This document shows, in pieces, positions 56,835-64,000 of a stretch of 64,000 bases of DNA (its first letter is position 1; each line of letters opens with the position of its first letter). This DNA is from JANXQG01 sp963780045 (GTDB taxonomy: Bacteria; Planctomycetota; Planctomycetia; Pirellulales; Thermoguttaceae). Location of the stretch: NCBI GenBank assembly GCA_963780045.1, contig CAVZZZ010000001.1:4154001-4218000 (forward strand). The letters run 5' to 3'. Under the pieces are notes generated by a model. It saw only the letters and a list, made by a program, of their open reading frames with translations. It was not told where the DNA came from and ran no database searches. The translations under genes and the position numbers were made by a program.

Positions 56835-59800
56835 ATGTGGCGCAGTCCTAGATTTGAGCGCCTTGAACGGCGCGACATGCTTACGTCCACCTTGTGGATT
56901 GGTGGCAGCGGCCTTTGGAGCCAGGCGGCCAACTGGAGCAATGGCGTTCCTACCAGCTCGGTGGCCGCGACCATCAGCCCGTCCGCGGCGGCCACGATCA
57001 CCGTCGAGCCGGGCGAGGCCGATGCCGCGGCGAGCCTGACTCTCGGTAGCAACGCGGCCCTTTCGATGCCCGGCAGCGGCAACCCTACCAATCCCACGTC
57101 GAACTGGATCACGGCTAACGCCGGCTTCGAGTCGCCCGCAGCCAAGAATGGCTCGACGCCTGCGGCAACCTGGGGATATTGGGGCTCGGCCTACGTCAGT
57201 ACGCAATACGCTTACAGCGGTTCGCAGTCGTTGGTCCTCAGCGGCAACAACTCGGGCATCGGGCAGTCGTTCATCGTTACGCCGGGCGACTCCTATACGG
57301 CTTCGGTCTACGCCATGACGCCGGCCGGCAACCCGCTGACCGGCAGCCTGAACGGCCAACTACAGGTCCTGTTCTACGATTCCAGCGGCAACCAGATTAG
57401 CGGGTACACGGCGCCAAACCAGATCGAGGTTCTGACCAGCTCCAGCGCAAGCGGCGGACCGCTGGCCGGCAGCGTGGGCAACCAGGGCTGGAACCACTAC
57501 TTCACGACCGTCATCGCGCCCAGCAACGCCGTCAAGGTGGGTGTGCAACTCTCCACTTGGGCGACCAGCAGCACCTACGGCGGCACGGTTTATTTCGACG
57601 CCGTGCAGTTCGGCCCGGCCGCGACAGGAGGTTCGTCCAGCTTGACCGTGGGCAGCCTCGTCAACAACGGTTCGATCACGATCGGCCCGATGAACCATAT
57701 CACAGTAAGCGGCAGTTTCACGCAAGGATCGACCGGCACGCTCGACGCGCAACTGGGCGGTGCGCCGTCCACCGGAATTTACGGCTCGCTGACCATTACC
57801 GGCGCCGCGTCCTTGGCAGGCACGCTTAAGACCGATCTGGTCTATGGTTACGCGCCCTCCACGACGGACTCGTTCACACCGATTAGCTACGCGAGCGAAA
57901 GCGGCGGGTTTGCCGCATACACGCTTCCCAGCGGCGCGGGCTACCAGCTCGCCGCCGCCGCGAGTTTCACCAACGTGTCGTTGAGCGCCGCGCCGTCCGC
58001 CGCAACAACCACGACGGTTAACGCCGGCTCGGTCTTGCGTTCCGTCTCCGCCAGTTTGCTGGGGATCAACGTGGACTGGTGGGACCAGGCGGCCGTGACC
58101 GCCCAGACGCGGCAGATGGTCACTGCCGCGGGAATGAATCTCTATCGTTTTCCCGGCGGCTCGTCTTCCGACGATTTCCATTTCAATGTGCAGGACACCT
58201 CCGGCGACTCCGCGGCGATCGCGATTCCGCAGTTCGCCCAGTTCATCGCGGCGTTCGGCGGTACTGGACTGGTCACGTTGGACTACGGCTCCGGCAGCCC
58301 GCAGGAAGCGGCCGCGGAATTGGCCTACCTGCTGGGCAGCCCCAGCGACACGACGGTGATCGGCGACGGCCTGGAGTGGAACGACAGCACGGGCCAGTGG
58401 CAGACCGTCAATTGGGGCACGGCCGGCTACTGGGCGTCGCTGCGGGCCGCCTCGCCTTTGGCCAAAAACGACGGCTTGAATTTCCTCCGCATCGACCATT
58501 CGGCGCCCTTTTCATCGATCAAATATTGGGAGGTCGGCAACGAGGAATACGGCAGTTGGGAAATCGATCATCACGGCACCAACGCTCCCGGTGGCGTAAG
58601 CACCGGGCGCAGCATGATCCGGCCACGTATGTCGCCTTCGCGCAGCAATTCGCTGCGCCGGCTGCCACTATCCTCGCCAACGCCGGCCTGCCGGCCATCT
58701 CGATCGGCATCGATAGCGGCGATCCCACGGGGTACAGCGACAACGACTGGACCGAGAACGTGCTTGCCATCGGAAAGGCAAACGGGTTTGTGCCGAGCTT
58801 CATCTCCGATCACAGCTACATGCAGGCGCCTGACGCGGAAAGCGATTCCTTTCTGCTGAATGACACCGTCGCAGACGCCGGCAGCAATTTGGACTGGTCA
58901 ACGCGCTACGGGCTCTACGAATCGATGCTGCAGCAAACGCTCGGCAGCCAGGCATCGTCGGTCGCGCTGATGGCCACCGAGTTCAATTCCGTGTATTCTG
59001 ATCCAGGCAAGCAATCGACCAGCCTCGTCAACGGGCTGTTCGTCGCCAATTCGCTGGGCAGCTTGCTGGACAGCGGCTACACCGCCGCCTCCATCTGGGA
59101 CCTTCGCAACGGTGGGGACTCGACCAACAACGACAGCAATCTGCTCTACGGCTGGCGCACAGTAGGCGACTACGGAGTTCTCGGCCCCTATGGGGAAAAC
59201 GACCCTCCGGCCTCCAGCACCTACGTCGCCTACCCCAGTTATTTTGCCTTGCAGCTTGCCTCCAAGATCATCGTTGCCGGCGGACAGGTCGTTTCGGCGG
59301 CCAGCAACTACGGCGATCTCGACGTGTATGCCGTCCGCGAGTCCGACGGCGACCTCGATCTGCTGGTGCTCAACACCAATCCGGCGGCGGCCATTACCAG
59401 CCAGTTCGACTTGACCGGCTTTCAGCCGAGCGGCGTTGCGCAAGTATGGCAGTACGGCAAGGCCCAAGACACCGCGCAAAGCCTCAGCAGCAACGGGTCG
59501 GCCTCGCTGAGCGACTCCAGCGCGATGTTGAGCCTAAGCGGCGCCGATTTCAGCTACTCCTTCCCTTCATATTCGATGACAGTTCTCGATCTCAGCGGCA
59601 ACCAGACGCTGACGGTCGGCTCGGGCACGCTCGTCGTCTCCAGCCCCAACTCGTTATCCAACGGTTTGAACCTCGCCGTGGGCGCGAACGTGGGATTGTT
59701 CGGCGCTGTCACTGCCGCTGGCGACTCTTCGACAACGACAACGGCCGCTTACGCAGCCGTGGCCGGCCGAGGGCACGCGCCGCCGTCGGGCGCTGCCTCA

Positions 59801-59940
59801 TCCGCCGCGCCGCATCTTGCCGCGGATGCGATCTGGCTCGACTTCTCTCCGTCCGCGCCGGCTTCCGCCGCTCAAGACGGCCCCCGACCGTTGCCCCAGA
59901 GGCCCTGGATGTCGCACTGGCCGCATATTCCGGGCAGTGA
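56835..59940 (+). CDS. Large secreted glycoside-hydrolase-like protein with LEPRxLL-type N-terminus (frame broken)
   Basis: About 1035 residues. MWRSPRFERLERRDMLTSTL matches the planctomycete LEPRxLL-type signal. A carbohydrate-binding-like beta region follows (GIGQSFIVTPGDSYTASVYA), then a TIM-barrel-like part: LLGINVDWWDQ, MNLYRFPGGSSSDDFHFNV, IKYWEVGNEEYGSWE (acid/base Glu after Asn of clan GH-A), and after a break near 58615, SVALMATEFNSVYSD (candidate nucleophile). This resembles GH51/GH39-like arabinofuranosidases. The frame stays open past 59940 to 60403 over the antisense of the next gene; an alternative frame stops at 59940 after APEALDVALAAYSGQ, which I prefer. The true end is uncertain. 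Confidence 0.7.
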
Positions 59941-59971
59941 GCGTTCCGCCCGCGGAGCATCGCGGCCTATC

Positions 59972-61381
59972 TCACTTCGCCTTGACGTCGTAGCACAACA
60001 GCACGTCCTGATCGCGGACGTACAACTTGCCGTTGGCGATGACCGGGTGCGTCCAGGCCTTGGCGTGAGTGCGATTGGGCTGCTCGAAGCGGCCGCGCTC
60101 GATGTATTCCTTTGGGCTCGGCTCGATCAGGATCATGGTTCCCTTGTCCTCGGTGCGATAGTAGATGCGGCCGTCCGCAAAGGCCACCGATCCTTTGGGC
60201 ACCCCGGCCTTTGGGTTGTCGCCCTCTCTCCAGACGATCTCTCCGGTCTTGAAGTCCATACAGACGAGATTCCCGCCCGGATTGCCGCCGTTGGCGCCAT
60301 ACAGGTAGCCGTCCAGCAGGATCATGCCGCCATGATGGTTTTGCATGTTTTTGGTGAAATAGACTTCTTCGGCTTTGATGCCTCCGCTGTCATCCTTGCT
60401 TAGCTTTACCAGTCCGCCACCCGTATCATAGGCCGAAGCGGCAAATACCTGGCCGTCGTAATAGATCGGCGTTGAGCAGTTGATGGCCATGCGGTTGGCG
60501 GGCCGGTCATAGCGCCAGAGGAACTTGCCGTCGGCCGCCGCGACGCCGACGACTCCTCTGGCGGTGAACTGGACGTACTCGCGCTGCCCCTCGAAGTCGA
60601 CGGCGATGGCGGAAGAATAGGCTGCTCCACCGCCGCCACCGCCCATTCCGCGTCCGCGATTTCCGGAACTGCCGCGGCTGCCAGAACCGCTGCGGCTGCC
60701 GGAGCGACCGCTACTCTGCGCTCGGCCTTGGTCCCCCGCGCTGCCGCTGCTGGCGCCGCCGGGCACCTTGCTCTTCCAGATCGTTTTGCCGGTCATCTTG
60801 TCCAGCGCGACGAGCATTGCGTCAGCGCCGCCGGGCGTGCAGATTACTTTTTCGCCATCCACCAACGGCGATTCGCGGTAGCTCCACGTGGGCGGGTGAC
60901 CACCGAAATCCTTCGTCATGCTGCGCCGCCAAACGATCTTGCCGTCCGCGGCTTGCAGACAAGCCACGTCACCGCCCATGCTCACGACGTAAAGCCGGTC
61001 GCCGTCTACTGTCGGCGTGCAGGCAGGCCCCTCGTTTCCCTGCGGCGGTCCCTGAGCGAAGGTCGGCGCAATGGGCGTCGTCCACAGCTTCTTCCCGTCC
61101 TTTTCCGACAGCGCCCAAACGACCTCGTCTTCGTCGCGGTAGCTAGTGCCGAAAATCCGTCCGGCGGCGATCGACGGCTCGCTGTAGCCGGCGCCAAGCC
61201 CCTTGGTCTTCCAGGCCAGCGGCGGACCGCCATTTGGCCACTCCTTGAGCAGGCCGGTTTCCTTGGAGATGGCGGTCCTGTCCGGACCTTGCCATTGCGG
61301 CCAATCGAAAGGCTCGGGGGACGCGGCGAGGGCGATTGCGGCAGGCAGCAACATAGCGAGAAACAAGGCGTAACGCTTCAT
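59972..61381 (-). CDS. Secreted PQQ-like beta-propeller protein
   Basis: 469 residues. Signal MKRYALFLAMLLPAAIALAA. Propeller repeats include WPQWQGPDRTAISKETGLLK, LVALDKMTGKTIWKSKVPGG, LVCMDFKTGEIVWREGDNPK and WTHPVIANGKLYVRDQDVLL. A Ser/Gly/Arg-rich insert (about 205-250) interrupts it. Such proteins are abundant in planctomycetes and have uncertain roles; enzymatic PQQ binding is not evident. Convergent with the glycoside-hydrolase-like gene. Confidence 0.88.
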   Translation of the reverse strand: MKRYALFLAMLLPAAIALAASPEPFDWPQWQGPDRTAISKETGLLKEWPNGGPPLAWKTKGLGAGYSEPSIAAGRIFGTSYRDEDEVVWALSEKDGKKLWTTPIAPTFAQGPPQGNEGPACTPTVDGDRLYVVSMGGDVACLQAADGKIVWRRSMTKDFGGHPPTWSYRESPLVDGEKVICTPGGADAMLVALDKMTGKTIWKSKVPGGASSGSAGDQGRAQSSGRSGSRSGSGSRGSSGNRGRGMGGGGGGAAYSSAIAVDFEGQREYVQFTARGVVGVAAADGKFLWRYDRPANRMAINCSTPIYYDGQVFAASAYDTGGGLVKLSKDDSGGIKAEEVYFTKNMQNHHGGMILLDGYLYGANGGNPGGNLVCMDFKTGEIVWREGDNPKAGVPKGSVAFADGRIYYRTEDKGTMILIEPSPKEYIERGRFEQPNRTHAKAWTHPVIANGKLYVRDQDVLLCYDVKAK

Positions 61382-61439
61382 AGAAAATCTCCGTCTAGCA
61401 AGGGAAATGAGCCGGCAGCGGCAGTCGTCGACCTATCCT

Positions 61440-61467
61440 ACTATAAGCGGACTGTCTCCAAGGGCAA
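61440..61467 (-). promoter_or_regulatory. Promoter TTGCCC-N16-TATAGT for the PQQ-like gene
   Basis: On the minus strand TTGCCC (61467-61462) and TATAGT (61445-61440) are 16 bases apart. The ATG is at 61381, about 52 bases from the predicted start. Confidence 0.5.
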
Positions 61468-61504
61468 GATGCCCCCTGCAAGCGGCTGCTTTTTCCGCCC
61501 AGGC

Positions 61505-61899
61505 TTAGCCGTGGTATTGCTCATCGGTCACCATCTCCATCCAGTCGACGATCTTGCATTCGAGTTCTTCCTGGACGGCAATGTGGGTGACCGCCGTCGT
61601 TGGCGCAGCGCCGTGCCAGTGCTTTTCACCAGGGAGAATCCGCACCACGTCGCCGGGCCGGATTTCCTCGACCGGGCCGCCCCAGCGTTGCGCGCGGCCG
61701 CAGCCGGCGGTAACGATCAGGACTTGGCCCAGCGGATGGGAATGCCATGCGGTGCGAGCACCGGTTCGAAGGTAACACTGGCGCCGAAGACTCGCGACGG
61801 GGCGCTGGGCTGGAAGAGCGGATCGATCCGCACCGTGCCCGTGAACCATTCGGCCGGTCCTGTGCTTGATGGCTGCGAGCCGCCGCGTTGGATGTCCAT
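61505..61899 (-). CDS. Cupin-domain protein (one frame break)
   Basis: About 131 residues. MDIQRGGSQPSSTGPAEWFT and VRIDPLFQPSAPSRVFGASV come first; a shift near 61762 follows, then GARTAWHSHPLGQVLIVTAG (HxH metal motif), GDVVRILPGEKHWHGAAP (second His) and VTHIAVQEELECKIVDWMEM. This resembles small carboxymuconolactone-type cupins that are usually single-domain. Role unknown. Confidence 0.8.
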
Positions 61900-61934
61900 G
61901 AGGCGAGTCCTCTCGTTTTGTCGGCTTTTAGTTT

Positions 61935-63423
61935 CTACTTTACACCTAAAACATGCAGTGTAAAGTAAAGCGCCGTCGCAAACAGCGAGGCGCCAAGGAA
62001 AATGCATACGGGCAAAGTCAGCAGCCAGGCCACAAGGATGCCGATGAGCGTCTTCGTCTGCAGGCCCGAGCGGTTGGCCGCCATCGTGCCGGCAACGCCC
62101 GAAGAAAGCACGTGCGTCGTGCTCACCGGCAGCCCCATGTAATTCGCCAGGCCAATGGTTGACGCTGCCATCAATTCCGCCGACGCGCCTTGAGCGTAGG
62201 TCAGGTGCGACTTGCCGATCCTTTCGCCGACCGTAACGACAATCCGCTTCCAGCCGATCATCGTGCCCAAGCCGAGCGCGAGCGCGACGGCCACCTTGAC
62301 CCAGGCCGGAATGTACTTGACGATCGCGTTCAAGTCGTCGACTGTGTCTTGCGCTTGCTTTGCTGTCGCAGGATTCTTGAAGCATTTGCCTTTGACGAGC
62401 TTACCGACGCATTCGGCGACGAGATAGATATCCGTCCGCAGACCGATCCGCTCGCGGCGGTCGAGCGATTCGAGGCCTTTCAGCGACTCGATCCGCGCGG
62501 CGATGTGCTCGCCCGTCGCGGCCAGCGCGGCGTACGTCTGCTTCGTCGGCGTCCCGCCCTGCTCGTCAAATCTCGTCAACTCGGCCAGGGCCCGGTCGTT
62601 GTCGATATTGGCGCGCTTGGCCATCGGCGCGATGATCTCGTCCGACAATTTGCGGACCTCGGCTGCGGCGGCCTTGAGCCGGGCGGCATCGTGGGAGACG
62701 TTCAACGCGAACGCTCCGGCGCCAGCCCGACGAGGATCAGCATCATCAGTCCCATGCCCTTTTGCCCGTCGTTCATGCCGTGAAAGAGGCTCACCAGCGT
62801 ACAGGTGATCATCAGCACGCCGCGAATCCACAGCGGCGGAGGCGCGGCGTCGTCCGGCGCTTCGTAGAGGTCTTTGCGGCGGACGACGAGCTTCAATGCG
62901 ATCAACAAACCGGCGGCTCCGAAAAAGCCGATCAGCGGCGAAAGCAGCAGTGCGGCGCCGACTTCCTGCGCCTGCACCAATTGACGCCGGAGGCCAAGCC
63001 GCAGCCCGAAGCCATCGCATGGCCCACTCCCACGCCGATGATGGCGCCGATCAGCGTGTGCGAGCTTGAGGCGGGCAGGCCGAGATACCATGTGCCGACG
63101 TTCCAAATGATGGCCGAGACGAGCATGGCAAAAATCATCGAGTATCCGGCCGCCGTATCGGAGTGCAGCACGAGATCCAGCGGCAGCAAGGCAACTATGC
63201 TGTAGGCCACCGCTCCGGACGACCAGAGCGCGCCCAACAGGTTCCAGCAGCCCGACCAGGTCACGGCATGGGCCGGCTTAAGGGTGTTCGTGTAAATGAC
63301 GGTCGCGACGGCGTTGGCCGTGTCGTGGAAGCCGTTGACGAATTCGAAGCCCAGCGTCAAGCCCAGCGCGAAGAGCGAGAACGCGCCCGCCGCAATCGTG
63401 ACTGGCTCACCCCACAGCACCAT
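61935..63423 (-). CDS. PiT-family inorganic phosphate transporter (two frame breaks)
   Basis: About 496 residues. MVLWGEPVTIAAGAFSLFAL, then the first PiT signature GFEFVNGFHDTANAVATVIY and GLPASSSHTLIGAIIGVGVG. Breaks near 62985 and 62715. A central soluble part (SDEIIAPMAKRANIDNDRAL, SLDRRERIGLRTDIYLVAEC) is followed by the second signature NYMGLPVSTTHVLSSGVAGT and the last helices. Symporter for phosphate with Na+ or H+. No PhoU-like partner in the window. Confidence 0.88.
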
Positions 63424-63560
63424 GTGTTTCTCGGAGGTTGTGCGTCAGTTGTGCGTCGAACGTGGATCTTTTGATACAATGCGCCTTACATGGTAAAGAC
63501 GCGCCCGGCGGGCGTCAACCGGCCGGATTGGTTAGGAATCGGTTAGAACCCCAGCGCCTT

Positions 63561-64000
63561 CTATGCCGCTTCGTCGCCCTCTTCCCGCGGCCGCTCTACC
63601 CGCCGCGGCTGGCCCGGATGCCGTACCGGCGGGGGGCGATGACCGAGGTCCATATTCTCGCCGAAGTAGTACTCGCGTGCTTCGGGGTCGTTGAGCACTT
63701 CGTCGGGGCGGCCGTGCTTCAGCACCTCGCCGGATCGTATCACGTAAACGCGATCCGTGATTTGCATCGTCTCGCGGACCTGGTGGTCCGTAATCAGCAC
63801 CGCAATGCCGGCCATCTTCAGGCCTTGAATGATCTTCTGGATACTCGCGATCGTCACGGGGTCGATGCCCGTAAATGGCTCGTCCAGCAGGATGATCTTG
63901 GGGTTGGAGACCAGCGCGCGGGCGATTTCCAGCCGCCGCCGCTCGCCGCCGGAGAGCGAGAGGGCGACCGACTTCCGCAGTCGCTTGATGTCGAACTGTT
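63561..64000 (-). CDS. lptB: LPS export ABC transporter ATP-binding protein LptB (N-terminus outside window)
   Basis: The minus strand from the right edge reads IKRLRKSVALSLSGGERRRL (signature LSGGE), then IILLDEPFTGIDPVTIASIQ (Walker B) and GIAVLITDHQVRETMQITDR (switch His), followed by SGEVLKHGRPDEVLNDPEAR and YYFGENMDLGHRPPPVRHPG. It matches LptB, the ATPase that drives LPS to the outer membrane with LptFG. A short charged tail extends past the normal end. The Walker A part is outside the window. Confidence 0.92.
   Translation of the reverse strand, partial: QFDIKRLRKSVALSLSGGERRRLEIARALVSNPKIILLDEPFTGIDPVTIASIQKIIQGLKMAGIAVLITDHQVRETMQITDRVYVIRSGEVLKHGRPDEVLNDPEAREYYFGENMDLGHRPPPVRHPGQPRRVERPREEGDEAA

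Noticed and set aside
58079..60403. Read-through of the glycoside-hydrolase-like frame to 60403
   Set aside because: The last part is antisense to the PQQ-like gene and has no family sense; a stop at 59940 in another frame is more likely.

Overview
The window looks like chromosomal DNA of a planctomycete, probably of the Pirellulales type. The DNA is GC-rich. Supporting marks are a secreted protein with a LEPRxLL-like N-terminus (PRFERLERRDML at 56835), a PEP-CTERM protein, an OstA/LptA-like envelope protein of about 1055 residues next to a LysM protein, a Tat-exported Gfo/Idh oxidoreductase, a PQQ-like beta-propeller, CsrA, and several uncharacterised membrane proteins. No tRNA, rRNA, CRISPR array, transposase or phage gene was seen.

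About one third of the genes are broken by single-base indels, including genes expected to be needed (hom, pdxJ, hemD, hppA, pfk). The amino-acid homology continues in another frame each time, so most breaks are probably sequencing or assembly errors. They are annotated as one gene each, with the break position given. One lesion is different: hypD is reduced to its first 10 and last ~40 codons.

Layout. 1-2.2 kb: FixL-like PAS histidine kinase with a response regulator (cut by the window edge), csrA and a strong hairpin. 2.2-9.9 kb: a damaged universal stress protein, then a minus-strand run hppA - hcp - hypC - hypD(deleted) - hypE - hypA - hypB, joining a membrane pyrophosphatase, the hybrid cluster protein and [NiFe]-hydrogenase maturation. 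10-13.6 kb: a winged-helix regulator with polytopic membrane proteins behind a near-consensus promoter and a palindrome. 13.9-18.3 kb: LysM/inactive YkuD-like protein and the OstA-like protein. 18.4-22.1 kb: Gfo/Idh oxidoreductase divergent from a sugar-phosphate isomerase/epimerase, then hemD and a hypothetical gene. 22.2-28.9 kb: a five-gene envelope-glycan cassette (GT2, methyltransferase, NDP-sugar epimerase, DegT aminotransferase, YfhO-like). 28.9-31.7 kb: PEP-CTERM protein, DEDDh exonuclease, a broken small gene and a non-coding stretch.

31.7-39.4 kb: ilvB, then a tight cluster of sugar nucleotidyltransferase, NahK-like kinase, SIS isomerase, PIG-L deacetylase, GATase-like protein and a PPi-type phosphofructokinase, which reads as amino-sugar metabolism. 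39.5-41.1 kb: NCS2-like permease. 41.1-48.8 kb: a possibly leaderless Cys/His-rich protein, an ABC ATPase and FtsX/MacB permease, a lipoprotein, a DUF3299-like protein, two tandem Cys-rich parvulin-like proteins and a DUF192 lipoprotein. This order resembles known zinc-responsive ABC loci and is the best candidate for a little-described system. 48.7-56.6 kb: housekeeping genes (apgM, hom, M42 peptidase, pdxJ, dapA) with a lipoprotein, a small hypothetical and a GT4. 56.7-64 kb: large secreted glycoside-hydrolase-like protein, PQQ-like propeller, cupin, PiT transporter and the C-terminal part of LptB.

Functional threads: LptB, the OstA-like protein and the sugar cassettes point to an outer membrane with surface glycans. 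A membrane pyrophosphatase and a PPi-type phosphofructokinase suggest PPi-based energy use. FixL-like sensing, Hcp and hyp genes suggest life at low oxygen.
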